Positions 1 through 25,000 of a DNA stretch of 64,000 bases are shown in pieces. Below the pieces are notes generated by a model. That model was not told where the DNA came from, made no database searches, and saw only the letters and a list, made by a program, of their open reading frames with translations. The stretch covers positions 25,895,501 to 25,959,500 of the forward strand of contig CM049396.1 of assembly GCA_026929865.2 (NCBI GenBank), written 5' to 3'. Both the position numbers and the translations under genes were made by a program. This DNA is from Hyperoplus lanceolatus (lineage: Eukaryota > Chordata > Actinopteri > Uranoscopiformes > Ammodytidae). Within the stretch, counting starts at the first letter, position 1. Each line of letters begins with the position of its first letter.

Positions 1-3000
1 GCAAGTAGATGGGAGTTGACAATGTCGTACGCTGCTGTCTTGGAACTGTGCTGGACATGTTTGGTTGTGTGCAGTTGTTTGTCTTTGACTGTGTTGTGTT
101 TGGATGATCTGGATGTGTTGTGTTTGCCCTTTTAACATTAATTTGACTGAACATTCATTCTCAACTTATCTGTCACCAATGAGAAGACTTAAACCTGCAG
201 TGTATAGAATTTTGGGTTTTATTTCCTAGCAGATTTTGTAGAAAGTAATTATAATATCCATAAGTATGTTTAATTTAGTGCATAATAGCTGGAAAAAATG
301 TTTGGAATTATTATTTTTTCCCTTAGAAAGGGTCTCATATATGTCCATATTTCTGCATATTTTGGACCAAGGTCTAGTGCCGCCATCTTGAATGTGTCAG
401 TTGGAATGTCATCGGGTGCATTGTTTAAAATTTAGAATTGTTCTTGCCCTTGAAGGCCACTGTAGCTTCTGTTATTATTCGAAAGGGGTGGGGTTACCCA
501 GGGAGTGTTGCATTCTAGAACTTTGTAGAACTTTCTTGATGATGTCATATTACACACTGCACCTTTAATAGTGCAACAGATGAAATCATAAGAACTACTG
601 AGCTTCCTTGTTAGCAGATCCACCTTAATGACAACTGAGCAAACTCCCTCAGATTCAGGTTACTTTATTTGTACTGTAGGTAAACTTGGTTGTTTTGCAG
701 TTTAATAGTAGGCTTCCGTTTCACAGTTTCAGGCATCGCATACACACAAACAAAAATGGGACAGTCACAGGTAAAACTAATTATCTAAAAATCAACAAAT
801 TAATAAATAATACATAAATATCTGTATCTAATTTAAGATTGCTGTGTCAAATTAATTGTATTTACAGTTATGGGTAGAGCAGGCTATGTAAAACTGCAAA
901 CCGTAAACTACAGTAGGCCTACAACACCATCATCTCCATGTGAAGGCTACACTGAAGTTGACAACAGCATAGCCTACCAATAGTAAGTACGTACAAGCAG
1001 ATATCATAGTACGACGTTTCCTTTATGCTGCTCTGAAATTGGTGCTTATATTATCAGTTTCCTGTCGTTTCCAGCGTCTCATTTGATTTATGAAGTTATT
1101 AGCTTGTCAACTTAGAGTTTGTGTTCATGCACTCTGAAGAGTAGAGTTCCCTATTTTTAGGCAACAATTCATCTAACACAGGATGTACTGGTATACAGAC
1201 AGGTCCAGCTGTTTGGCTGTAAAGAAACTGTCTCTGGCACATCCAGAGGCACACGGTCAATATGTCTTGATAATGGGATAATTTCAATAATTAAGAGGCC
1301 TTGATAAACGATCATGTGTCGCTTTATTGACAGAAGAATTGCCTTGTTGCTACAGACACGGAACAGGATGGATAATTGTTTACACTGCCTATTATCTGTC
1401 TATGGCCAAGACATTGAAAAAAAATAGGCTTGCACTAAAGCATTGCTATTGACTGAAGTCATTCACTCCTACAAACCGAAGAGCAACATAAAACCTTGAT
1501 CATAATTAGGGTTTCTGAAATGAAAAAACTCAAATTCCGCTTAATAATTTAAACAGATTTAAACAATTCATGATTTGAGAAGCTTAAGGACACATATACC
1601 ACATTATTAACCTCTAGACAAAACAATATGTAAAAAGGTCAAGACACCACCAAATCAATGGTGTTATGTTAATACATGCAAGACTAAAGCAGTTTCCTAT
1701 TTCAGTGTCCAAAAGCCAAACGTGGCCTGTCTTCAACAGAATTGCATACTCATAGAAAACATTGTATGCATTGTTGATTCTAGTCATCTACTAGAAATTA
1801 AATTAAATAAATGAAATACAGAAAACTTAAAAAAACAGAAAAGCATAGTATTTGTAAGGCACAGATGACCCTGCTGGCACTAAAGTTGTTTTGAGCTGCT
1901 AAGAAATGGAAGAACCAGGATTTCAGATTGTTGGACAATCCCACTGGCATGTTACCACAGACCAGCAGCCAAACGCAGCAGAACAGGAGAAAGCACATCT
2001 AAAGGAAAACATTCAAACTCCATAACCTCTTGTTAATTCATCATCAGCTGTGAATCTAACAGCTGAAATCAATACCAGTGTTATTTTTCAGCTTCTCCTA
2101 CGCTTCAACAACTGACATCACCCCATCATATCGCGCTGAGTTACAACATCTGATTGTTCCAAGTTCAACCACCCTGCATCCAAGCTATGAAATCATAGTT
2201 GCAACAAATGTTGAGACATTTTACTTCTCCAACTGCTTATATAACTTTTACTAAGTTTGGACAAGTAAGTCTTACTACAACCACTGACTAACTTTATGGA
2301 AAATATTTACAGGATCTGGAAATAAATGTCAAGTTCCCGTAATTAATGAACACAAGAAACCAATGCTATAAAAATTGTTGACGTTTAAAAATGTATATAT
2401 CCCACTTTGGCCTTAAAAGGATACGGAATACACCGTCACATTGTGCAGGGACTGATATAATAGGAAGGAATGACGAAAACAAAAGAGTTTTTAAATAACC
2501 TCTTCCTGTCTGACCTGAGAAAATTCACTCAACTGAACCAGAAAAAAAGTCATAACTCCAACTACCCTCACTGCCATCTGGCCTCTGTCCAATTCTCATT
2601 CCACCAGCTTCTTATGAAAAGTTTTGAGTGTTTAGGACGACTTTTTTTCGCCGGGAAAAATGTCTTCGACCCAAACAGCAATCTGACATATACGTAGGTT
2701 CTCACTGAACGATGTATTTCTGGTAACATTCTTCTGCTAGCTGGGATGCAGGCGGCCTATGGTACTTTACAGAAACCCTTGAACGTTTCCTTTCATGGGC
2801 ATATGGACATTGCAAGTCACTTTAGGGGTTATTAGCTTAGCTTTTTTTGCGAAGAGGCTCGTGCCCACCCTCTTTCTGCATGAGAGTGGGCATGAGGGTT
2901 TCGAGCAAAGCCTGGCTAGCTAGCTACTTCCCTAATTTGCAGCTATGCAAAGCTTAATCCATATAAAGTGCAAAGCGAGAGAGTATCAGATCCTCTTATC

Positions 3001-3829
3001 AAACTCTCAGCACGAGAGGTAATATTTCCAAGAATGTCAAACTCCACCTTTTAGAGGAAAAATTGTGGTCTCAACCAGGAAGTGTACAATTGTGAGGTAT
3101 TAATAATCTCCCAAAGGCAACTTTAAATCACCTTTCTGATGGCAATGCTTTAATATGCCACAACAATATGTGGCAGACATATTTAACTTGGAAAACCAAT
3201 GTGAGTCAGCCAGTAATCACATGCAGCTGGAGCTACTTCTGTGCTGCCATAAATCCTTTTTACGGTTTGTCTTTTTTGTCTTTGTGTTTCATTTCATTAG
3301 TCATGTTTGACTCTGTCTTAATTTGCATAGTAATGCTGCTCCTGCCTGTACCTACTGTCAGTAAACTATTTCATTGAGTGGTGTTCACGATTGCGTGAAC
3401 TAACATGTCTCCATAATAATCATACCAAAACACATTAACTTATGTGAATGATACATTTATTTCTGTCCAAAAATGATTACATTCACGGAACTCATACTTT
3501 ACTCATTTGGATATTACCTTCACCTGCTCGTGTACAAACAAGCAAATTGTGGTTTCCAATGATTTGATGCAGCCACAATGTCTCAGAAAACTGGCTTCGT
3601 ATGGTGTGAGATCATGCATAGAGAGTCAGCAAATACTTTCACGTGAATGGGTCCTGTTCATGGAAACACCTGATATGCTTTTCTATTTTAAGTTTTCAAT
3701 CTGAAAGTGAGTGATGTATTGTTGGAAACACGGTGTGGACTCGACATACTTTAGTTAAAGAAAAGTAGATCACATCAATCATATACTTTCACCTGGAATT
3801 GCTACGTGTTAGTCGACTGATGGGCTCAC
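1..3829 (-). other. mst1r: mst1r intron after the Sema exon; no coding exon seen
   Basis: AT-rich sequence between the Sema exon donor and the window edge. I looked on the minus strand for the next RON exon (end of Sema, PSI, IPT) and saw nothing recognisable, so this intron appears to exceed 3.8 kb. About 440-576 resembles the end of a fish repeat with a terminal TGCACCTTTAA that is also present near 60.6 kb. The short open frames here look like chance. Confidence 0.6.
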
Positions 3830-5035
3830 CTCATGTGGACAGTTCTCACATTGCTGGAAATGGCAGATCCCCCTGGAGAGCCGCTCCGGTCCAGACTGGC
3901 AGCAGTCATCCACCCCATCTACGATCGCTTTGTTCACAGTGTCCATGGGGAAGGCGCACAGGGCAGAGTCATGCTCTGTGACCCCGTTGTCATCGGTAAC
4001 AGCAAAAACCCCATAAAGGATGTCATCCTCTTCCTCTGCCCCTAGCTCCTCTGCCAGCTCCTTGCCTGCCTTGCCAAAGTGGGCTGCCTGGACCACGTTG
4101 TACACCACGTCCCTGTAGGGTTCACTGGCTACATTCCTCCTGCGCCGTTTTGGTTCAAATCGACACTCCAGGATCACCTCACGATATCTCTTCATCTCCC
4201 ATTCATTCCTTGGGAGACGGCCCAAGCGGGTCTGAAAAGGAGATGAGTCCTGATTAGGGCTCTCCCTCTGAACTGAGAGGAAGTAGACAAACTCCTGAGT
4301 GAAGAAGCTGTAGACATATTTAATATGGTACATCCTCCGCAGGCCTGGAAGGACCGTCAGGCCACGCACATCGCTGTAGAACCCATCTTCTGTGGCCAGT
4401 GGTCGACGCACTGATATAGACTTCCTTCCGTAGCGCTGGGTCACACTGTCATTGACAGTGGTGGCAACAAAGAAGTAGACAGTCTGACCCTCTTCAACCA
4501 TGGTGACTTTGGTACCAAGAGGGCTTGCCACACAGTCCGGACAGTAGGCGGCAGAGTTTGATTCCTTTCTGAACAAACACTTAGAAAAAGAAGGCAACTC
4601 TCCATTTGAGTTGAGTTGGTGGAAATAGCAAATACCATATTGAGAACTTCCACAAGAGTATAAATACATAAATAAAGTATCCAGCAACAGGACCTGATTG
4701 TCTGTGTCCTCCAAGAAGTTGGGGTCCTTGTCAACCTCGCACAAATCGCATATCTGACACTCTGGGCTTCCCACCGGCCCAGTGCGGAGCTCCCACACCT
4801 TCTCCAAACTTCTGTTGACAGCTTCAATCACATTCTGAGAGGCAACATAAACCTCCTGATAAAATGAGTTGTTGACAATGTTCTGGATGGGGTGCCGGGC
4901 CTGGAAGAATGGCAAGGTGTAAACCACAGAGAAGTTGACAGGGCTGGGGGCAAATGAGGAACAGTCGGCCAAGGCAAAGGCCAGCAGAGTCTGGAGCCAG
5001 ACATATGTCCCCCACTGTGTGGTCCACTGGACCAT
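3830..5035 (-). CDS. mst1r: mst1r (RON receptor tyrosine kinase), large first coding exon, partial gene
   Basis: This exon encodes 402 residues: a signal peptide (about residues 1-23, hydrophobic core TLLAFALA) and most of the Sema propeller of macrophage-stimulating protein receptor, a MET-family plasma-membrane kinase. Family landmarks seen: [51 protein letters not shown] and the basic furin site KRRRR near residue 300, where RON precursors are cut into alpha and beta chains. The exon ends in phase 0 at GAG before gtgagc, as expected for RON/MET exon 2. The frame stays open upstream, but the first in-frame ATG is at 5035 and puts the signal peptide at the N-terminus, so I chose it. A 3' splice site at about 5136 (attcag before gtataag) implies a 5' noncoding exon. 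The rest of the Sema domain, PSI, IPT repeats, membrane segment and kinase lie left of the window. I cannot say which fish paralogue this is. Confidence 0.93.
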
Positions 5036-5135
5036 CTCCACTCCGAGATGCACGGGGAACACAACACAGACAATGTTGGGTTACCTCCAGGTCTGATGTC
5101 GGGACAAAAGCATCCTTCACAACAGTCGCTTATAC

Positions 5136-7670
5136 CTGAATGAAGAGATATGACAAACGAGAGCAAGTGAATAAATAATTAAAAGACTCTCCGGTAAATT
5201 ACAAATACAAAAAAAAAACTAAATCACTCTTGACCCTGTAAACAATACACTAATGTGCATTATTTTCTTATAGTTACAAGAAAATATTGATACCGCTTTT
5301 GTATCTGTATATGTAAACTCAGTTAAGCATAGAGACTGTAAACAGGGAAGAAGAAGTAGGCTGTCTCTGTAAAATAATACAATTAATTATATTATTATTA
5401 CTAGAAATGTGTGTCATTTGAAACTGAGGAAAGTTAGAATCAGTTTGTTAAATTCTGCTCTGCACTGAATCGTAAAATATGACAGATATGACAAATAACA
5501 TCATCTTTGTTGAGCCTTATGATGATAAAAAAATACATGTGGCCATAAAGATAAAAGCTGCCACAGACTCACTACAGACAATGAGAGGAAATGTTTACAC
5601 AACCAAACATTACGCTGTGTTGGTTAAGTGCTCTGCAGAAGACAGCGGAATCAACTATTTTTATTGGGTCTTCCTGCACAAGTCTTTCATGTTTATTGTG
5701 GTTAATCTGACATCCCCCAACTTTTTTTCTCATGTTGTCTGGGGAACTGGTATTAACAAACCAAGTGAATGGCCTCAATTCAACTTTGATTCACCACATT
5801 TATCAAATTAAATATTCTGTGGCTCCTCTTCATCAGTGTATAAACAACAGCCAACCAAATAGAACAATGTTTCAAAACGTAGAGCCATGTCTTCATCCTG
5901 AACAGATATAGGGTAGATCATTAACTAGACATTTCCAGGTAAAGCTGAATTCAAGAACAGTGGCCTCTCTACTTTGCATTCCTGTCACAACCACTACGTG
6001 CCTTTCAGGGGAAAAGATGTGTACGGACTGATGGCCATAAGACCACATGAGGCTTTTTAGGTCCCAGGTGAAAGAAGGAACGGCCTGTTTGCTCGTGCCA
6101 GAGAATTTAATCAACTCTTGATTATTTTATTTAGCAACAAAGAAACATAGTTAACAAACTTATTTTGAGAAAAACACAGATTATTCTTGCTCTAACTAGT
6201 TATATGGGAACATTTGAAGTCGATCATCATGGTGTCTTTACATAAATAATTCATGGAATTCCACTAACGTCGTTGTAACATTTTAACATTTGCAGCTCCA
6301 TGTGAAACCGAGGTTAAGGTTAGAGGGCATAGTAATGGCACTGATTTACTTTCCTCATGTTCATGGTTAATAAGGCAAATGGTTGAAATTGAGTTTCCGT
6401 TCATTGTACGACATTGTAGTGCTATTTACAGGCCCGGGCAGTCAGCTTGAGGGCTTCTGATGGAGCCTATACATCAGTGTTCCTTAACAGATGGATTTAA
6501 GATGCAGTCATACTATTGAGAACACCTGCCTCTTTGGTTATTGGGAAATGCAAAATCAAAGAGGATGCAGATGTACAGCCTACCCTGTCTTCTTTTTTAT
6601 GATTTTTGTCAATTAGAATTTATTTACCTTATTTGCAAAACATACAGGGCAAGTTTTCAGTGCATATTTGACCAGTGCATCGCACACAGGCATGTTGTTG
6701 GTGGTTAATTGGAGTGAGGGAAGAGCCTCAGTATTTCATTAATTCACTGCACAGAGATATCCACAGGGGTTTGAAGAGGCAGGCTGCTGTTCCAGCAATC
6801 AATGTGTCAAAACCTATTGCACCCCAAGGACCGTAGCCTATATTGATTCAGAGACAAGAAATGAATCACAAAACAGCACCAAACCACAGGCAGCTCTGAA
6901 TTTACCTTTTTTTATTCTTATAGTTACATTTTACAGGGATATTTCTTTGACTTTTATTTTATTTTTTACTTTACCTCAAAAACAACCTTATTTAATTCCA
7001 AGTAGTCAAGCCAACTCCACTATGAACGGTGTACTGAAGAAGCATTATTTTGCTTTTCTTGTCATTGGAGATAAGATGGTAAACATAGGCTACTTTCAGT
7101 AGTGTTTTTTCCTATCTTATCTCCATCTTAAATCTACAGTTGTTTAACAGCCTGACTTGTTCAGTGAAACCGTGCCAATGCATTCTGGCTATTATCCACA
7201 CGCTCCAATGCTGTTTGTTTCCACCAGCTGCGCTAAACATAAAAGGTTAGACAGGGCAACACCTTGCTCTGTGAGCTTTATGAAAGTGTATAGTCAGGCA
7301 CTATGGTATCTTACACGTACTATCCTGAGAATACCTCAATTCATAAATGTAAAATCTTATATTTTGCTACACTTCTCTCACATTATAAAATGAAATAGTG
7401 AAACAGGTCATTCTCCCATATTAGCAGTGTGCAGGGCACTGGTCAACAACATTCCACAAGAATAGCAACATTGCAGCCTATATTAGCCTACTATTAAAAC
7501 AAACCAAATAAAAAAAAACACACTTTGATTGGTTTAAACTCATTTTACACTGTCACTGTGTGATTTATCTGAGAAAAGTTAGGCATACTGTATGTGGAGT
7601 AGCCTGGGCTAGTTCTTCTGTAGTTTACTTATAAATATCAATGGTACATACAGTGTTATGAAAAGCTTAC
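5136..7670 (-). other. probable mst1r 5' intron; no gene seen
   Basis: AT-rich sequence between the putative noncoding first exon and the Sema exon. One open frame of 110 codons on the plus strand (5479-5811) has no recognisable domain, and its base composition matches the surrounding noncoding DNA. Nothing else is supportable. Confidence 0.4.
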
Positions 7671-7910
7671 CTGTTCAGGTTAGTCCTCTTCAGAGAAGGA
7701 ACCACTGTCGGATTTGCTCCTTGTCTGACTTCAGGACAGCGCAGGGATGATTGGTCTGACCTCAAGTGGGATAGTTTTAAGAATACACCAATAGATTGAG
7801 ATCTGGTAAGAGCGTGCGTCCTCACAACGCGCGGGGACGCGTAAAAACGTTCCGATTTAACTTCGACTCTCTGCATGAGTCGCTCCTTTTTGCCGGAGCG
7901 GCGCTCCAGC
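7671..7910 (-). promoter_or_regulatory. mst1r: putative mst1r 5' noncoding exon and promoter region
   Basis: On the minus strand the sequence ends in a strong splice donor (CTGAACAG then gtaagc at 7670). It lies in a locally GC- and CpG-richer patch upstream of the Sema exon. It contains an ATG frame (start near 7876), but joining this donor to the acceptor at about 5136 gives a stop within a few codons, so that frame would be an upstream ORF and not the receptor start. The exon's 5' limit is a guess. Inference only. Confidence 0.35.
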
Positions 7911-9278
7911 TAGCTCCTCCCCCCCCGCCTCTTGATAGACAACAGTGACATGCTCATCTAAACCGCACCAGAGCGCTTCACCCACCTTTCCTGTTATGCA
8001 TGATTCCGTACATTGATGCAAGCTGATCGTGCATATAATTTTATATTTGTAGATTTAACCCGTTGTAGATTGTAGCCTATTATTCCTTATTTTTAATATG
8101 CTCGAAGTGTAGTTTCCTTAGGGTTTGGGCAACAAAGTTGTTGCATGTCCACTTGTCCAATAATGTTGGTCTCCTCAAATATGATAGCACTCATGATGAT
8201 ACACTGAAAAAACACAGCCTTTTAATTCATTAAATATTGGAGAACAGTAGGTACTAATTATATAGTAAATGAAAATGGTATTATTAAAGTGGGACCTCAG
8301 TAGGGATGTTAAACAGTAATTATTATTACGGAGGTTGACGCAAGACACAGAATCTGATGGGGAGTCTTTTTTATTATTAGCCATTTTTTTTATATAATAA
8401 TTGTGGAATAGAAACAAATAGAAACATAAACCTGCAGTGTTACAGTGTTATATTGGCTTTGCAAAATGGCTGTTAAGGCATGATTAGTGAAGGCATAGGT
8501 GGCAATGTTGGATTGTTTAGGCAAAGCAGGAGCCCATGAAACCCAAGCAGGTAAAATGGCACACAATACTTTTCTAAATTAATATGCATACAGTGGTAAA
8601 GGGATAGACAACTGTCCAAAATAAAATTCTAATGGACACTGGGAAGATTAATGTACATAAGTATTCTAATATTTAACAATACATAACACAATCAAATGAC
8701 AGCTGTAAACAGGGTTAATGCACATGTTCGTCTTGAGTTGCCTTTTGCAAAAGTCTATAGACGTAAAATGAAAATAAATTACAGTTGTTGGTCATCAAGT
8801 AAAGAGAAGATATATCGGGAATGGTATTATTAAACCATATTTTGACAAAAGATTACATTCGATTGCAGGTCTTCAGAAAATTCCAGTTTTTAAATTCTAA
8901 TTTTGTTCTTGAGTTTAAGAACTGTGCTCATAGCATTTAAAAAAACATAAGAGAGCATTGTTCATATCCTGAGAGGCATTATAGGTCTTTTATAGTTGCC
9001 TAAAAAAAATCATTTATTTCTAACGTCAGTAGCAGAAAAACACCAACGTTTTGTGTCATCTATGATACTGACGCTGCTTCCATCTGTTGATGTTACACAA
9101 ACATGTTGAGTTATTAAAAAATGTAGCTAGATAAAATACCGCTTTTAATCAGCCTCGATTGTGCGTTAAAGCATAGCCCTTACAATGATTGCCAACACTG
9201 GACTGGTTACTGCGCATTATCCACAGCTGCTATTAGCACCAGGCTATTAGTGGCGTTCATGGGAACACACTGAGGGGC
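7911..9278. other. intergenic between mst1r 5' end and mon1a 3' end
   Basis: No gene was recognised. A minus-strand AATAAA (9013-9018, seen as tttatt) lies about 260 bp past the mon1a stop and is a reasonable poly(A) signal for it. The remainder is AT-rich. Confidence 0.5.
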
Positions 9279-20365
<11,087 letters not shown>

Positions 20366-20404
20366 CACTGCTACTTGTGGCAGGGACACACACCTGGAAG
20401 CACA

Positions 20405-20460
<56 letters not shown>

Positions 20461-22077
20461 GATGGGGCCAAAGATCAACAGCTTCTTGGCTGAGATTAAA
20501 GATCAATGCTGGTTATGGTGTGCTACTATTGTGACGTAATCACCAGTGCGTAAGTCATTAAAATGTTATGGTCTGACTTGAGTAGCCCTTTTCAGACAAA
20601 CTTCCAATACAATGCTGAATTTCCTTCTTGTTCAATGGAAGGTAGGATTGACAGTGGGGAAATTATCCCAATAGTTAGTGACGTTATAACATTTTCTTCT
20701 TCGTATTTACACCCTCCTTTCTTTATATTAGTAGGCTACTATCTCTGTTCTTGTTTCACAGCCTGAAAACTACAGAAGCTACTTTGACAGCTAACTTTAG
20801 CAGTAAATCAGGAGCATCTACAGTTAGGCTAGCTGTGTTTTCTTTCACAGCCTTCATTCGGACGAAGAGCTCTCACGACACTTTCAATTATTTCCATATT
20901 ATTACCTTTCATTTCCGGAGCTGTCTGCATTTGAATGATGTGTTCAAAAACTCGCTTGTCACATTAAGTGCAACCAGCTAACAGGCAGGAGTACTTCTCC
21001 TTGCTAGTCAATATGCCCTGTTAGGTTGCGGAAGTAGGAATTGTGGGATATGAAGTCCTCCCCCAGAGCATGATTCCGGAGTAGTAAACATGCTTTGATT
21101 GGGGGAAAATTTTTAATTTTTAAATACTTGTCTGATAGCCCCAGGTAGCATCTACTGCACCCCCAAATTCTATGTTATTTGTGCAGTAATGTAGTTTAGT
21201 TCCTTATGTCATCCTGAAAGTGCTTTTATAGTACTTCGGACATCACACAGATAGGCTTGCTAGACCTAAGAAAAAGTTATTAACTGAATTATTAATAAGT
21301 GTCAAATAGTCGTTATGACTGGTACAATACGGGAACCTCATGGCTATAGGAAAATAAATAAGTATCTTTCAAGATTGCACCAATAACTGAGGAAAGACCG
21401 AAAACCATGAACATTAATTCTCTTTCACATTTCTTTATAGGCCTGAAACTGCTCTAGGTGTAAAAAAAAATAAAAATAAAAAAAATATATATAATTGTAT
21501 TAGTTTTATTCAAAGCTGTTTTCACATTTTAAAAGCCCAATTGTAATTAAATAAACTGTAAAGTTTCAGGCACAAATATGGTGTAGAATTGATTAAAAAA
21601 AATGTGTCCCCTGTTTACAAATATCACTTGAATGCATCATAGGGGCGGGACTTGTTTTGAACGTACAGCGGGGAAACGGAAACGTAAATGGAGTTGCTGC
21701 GATAGGGAACCCATTGTGTTGTGTTAGTTGAAAAATAGTTCTGTCTAATAGAAGAGTACAACTAAAATATCATATTCCACACAAGAAATTGGATGCTTAA
21801 TTTAATTAGGAAGGACTGCGTCCTCACGTAACGTATTGTTTGTGTAAGTATGGCAACTGTTTATACGACAGCTAAGGTCAACCACAGCTAACTAGCGTTA
21901 GCATAACTCGGCTTAATGTCAACTGGCCCTGCACTAGTAACGTGTTTGTCTAACACTTACATCACACCCTTCCTACACGGCTATGCAAAAGTAGCGTAGA
22001 CTCAAGCACTGTTTGTACGTCAGTAATACGGGTTTACTCACTCTTCATTGCAGGGTGATCCTTGTTGCGACAGTAAG
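20366..22077. promoter_or_regulatory. divergent mon1a-traip intergenic region with probable 5' noncoding exons
   Basis: The two genes are head to head across 1.7 kb. For traip, an acceptor (attgcag at 22053) lies 24 bp before the ATG, and a strong donor (gtaagtatgg) starts near 21844, suggesting a noncoding exon around 21700-21843. For mon1a, the acceptor just upstream of its ATG points to a noncoding exon somewhere in the upper part of this interval. I could not fix a transcription start. Confidence 0.45.
20401..20458. repeat. (CA)n microsatellite next to the first mon1a coding exon
   Basis: CA dinucleotides that read as TG on the mon1a strand, ending 35 bp upstream of the mon1a ATG and just upstream of its probable splice acceptor. 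Confidence 0.97.
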
Positions 22078-25000
22078 ATGCCTATCCGAGCATATTGCAC
22101 AATTTGCTCGGATTTCTTCGATCATTCCAGAGATGTTGCAGCCATCCACTGCGGACACACTTTCCACTATGAATGGTAACGTGATGTAGAAAAGTCAGAA
22201 CTCCAACAACGCTCACATCCCTGACACACCGCTAACTGTCTCACTTTCTTCATAGCCTGCTGCAGTGGTTTCAGACGGCCCCCACGAAAACCTGTCCACA
22301 ATGTAGGAAACAGGTACATCAATATGACATCTACCCAAAAAAACAAACTGCTACTAGCCCAGACTTTGAAGATGTCAATTTCAATACTGCTGTGCTCTAT
22401 GTGTAGGTCAGCACCAGACACATTATCAGCAAGCTGTACTTTGACATTGGTGGAGAGGAGGAGGCCCCGGTGGACCCAGAAAGCTTGCAGGTACCAAACG
22501 TAGAAGATCAGAATAATATATGAGTGTTGTTTTTTGGGGAAGAGATGAGTCCTAAGATGTGAATCTATTTGTGTCAGAGATAGTATTATGGTCAGACTGT
22601 ACAGGTTGTCCTTGTTGCCATGGCATCATCTAGATTTGCCACATGTTCAGTTCTCAGTGTGTGTCTGTCTCTCTGTTCCTTAGAACGAGCTGGATCGAAT
22701 GAGGGTACTTGTAAGCACTAAAGGTGAGTAAATGTGACTATGTTGTGATTCTTCATACGTTAAAAGCAGGTGCTGGTTTATCATGTCTGATTAATTTGTA
22801 GAGCGAGACTGGCGGGACAAGCACAAGATGGTGGACAATTTGAAGGAGACGGTGGACAAGCAGAGGAGAGACCTGGACAGCACGAAGAAAGAGCTTATGG
22901 AAAAGGAGATGCTCTGCTCTGCCCTCAGAGTAAGCTGCTGTCTCTCTCCTCTATTATTTAAAACCATCTTCTGTGCTGCTGACTCACAACTGGTATTGTG
23001 TCTCTGTAATGCCTTTTTTATTTATTTATATATTTGTATTTTTTGTTTCCCACAGAAACAGATGACATACCTGGAGATGCAACATAATGAAACTCAGGCT
23101 GCCAAGGACGAGGCTCGGAGACTCAGGACCAAAATGAAAACCTTTGAGAGGTATTGTGGTAGCAACATCCCTGTTCACAGAGCCCAGGCTGTGCAGTGTT
23201 TTTTTTTTTTCAGCGCACCCACAGTACAGACAGGAAGAGGATCAAGAGGAGAAATTCACTGATTTTGACAACAAATATTCTCCAGAATCGCTGACTCCAT
23301 CTTTAACCACTGTCCTGCAAATGTGAAAATTGTTTTCAATACTCTTCAATACATCAATATTTACAGTGTGGTGGTGTTTGAGGCATGTGTATGAGCAAAC
23401 AGAGCCAGAAATTAAATGTGGACTTTTTTATAAGGGGGGTAGGAACAATGAGTTAAAATAATTTGGATAAAGAGCAAGGCATGAAGGTGCATACATTATT
23501 TGTTTCCTTGAGCTGGAATAGTCGAATACATTCAGTAAAGATACCATGAATGTCAGTAATAATAGTATTTAGTTCAGTTTTAGGCACATTGTAACTTTGT
23601 TTTGAAAGGTGCTATACAAATAAAATTCTATATTATTATTATAAAACATATGTTTTTTCAACCTGTCCGCATACTCTGCATAGTACTTTGCCTTATTTCA
23701 TTGTGAAATATAGCCATACTGGTGAGATGCATGCACTAATGCTGCTTCTGTTTTGGGCCCAGTCTGGACGTGTTGTTGCAGGGCCAGAGGGCAGAGGTTG
23801 AGTCCATGATCACAGACATGGGGATCAGCCAGGCGGCAGTGGAGCAGCTCTCCATCTACTGCATCTCTCTGAAGAAGTAAGGAGCCCAAGAGCTTTTGAT
23901 CGATCACTTAGATCGTCTTCACACTATAGTACATAATTTAGAGTGTCAATCCTTATGATTGCAATTCCCTGCTGAATTAATCTCCTCCATTCTTCATTTT
24001 AGAGAGTACGATAATCTAAAAGGAAGCCTGAAGTCTAACAATGACATGTCTGAGAGGCTAAAGAGGGAAGTGCTCACTGCAAACAACAAGGTAATTTTAC
24101 CTTGTCACCACATTCAGGTGCAGAGGTATCTATTCTTGAACATGTGGTTTCTAAATTTCTTTTTGTCATTTCAGTTGCACAAAGCTTCCATTGAGGTGAT
24201 GCAGACCAAAGAGGAGATGAAGTCTTTGCAGAAAGATCTGGCTAATGCTGACAAAGAGATCTCTGTAAGGCAAACCCATCCAATGTGCGTTTACTTTCAA
24301 TATCAGGAGGATTTCATGGTTATGATTCCTGCATGTTTTTTGAATTTATTTTCTAGAGTCTGAAGAAGAAAGTAGAGTTCCTTCAGAGGACTCTGAGCAC
24401 GCCGACAAGGACGAACGAAGCCCTCAGTCGGCTCGTCTTTGAAAGGTTTGTGTCATACGCTTTGACTGGTCTTTTATGGAATCATAAAACTTATGTTGGA
24501 TTTACTGATAAGTTCTCTCTCTCTCCATCTTATCAGCCCGGCTCCAATGGACCTGAAGCAGCCGCGCTTCCACCAGCCTGCAGGCAGCGAGGACATTGAC
24601 CTCAACATGACCTATGACATCACTACGCCAGACGATGTTGCCAAGAAACCCACAAAGGTCCCGTCCAAGAAGATGCGACTTGACCCTCCAGCGTAAGTTT
24701 AACATGGTTTATTGTGGGAATGTTTTATTTTTTTTATGTTCTTAAATGTTTTTAAATTGTTAAAATGTGTCTATACCAAATAACTTTGTTAAATACTTTG
24801 TAAAAATGCTTTATCTTCATCTACAGGTCATCTGTCTCCAAACACGACGAGAAAAGTTCATCTCTAAGCAAGGTAAATGTTTTAAATGTCACTCAACAAG
24901 GTCTACTCTCTAACGGTGTGTACATTTCCCTAAGTATATTTTCTTACCCCAGGCTCGGGATGCGGATGGGCCCATGGATCCTTTTTTGAGGAACTCCATT

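Noticed and set aside
5479..5811. 110-codon plus-strand frame
   Set aside because: No known domain, AT-rich composition like its surroundings, and it lies in a probable mst1r intron.
22928..23262. traip exon 5 and 6 frames extended through the introns
   Set aside because: Open frames run past the exon ends, but consensus donors and acceptors with matching phases, plus TRAIP homology, define the real exons.
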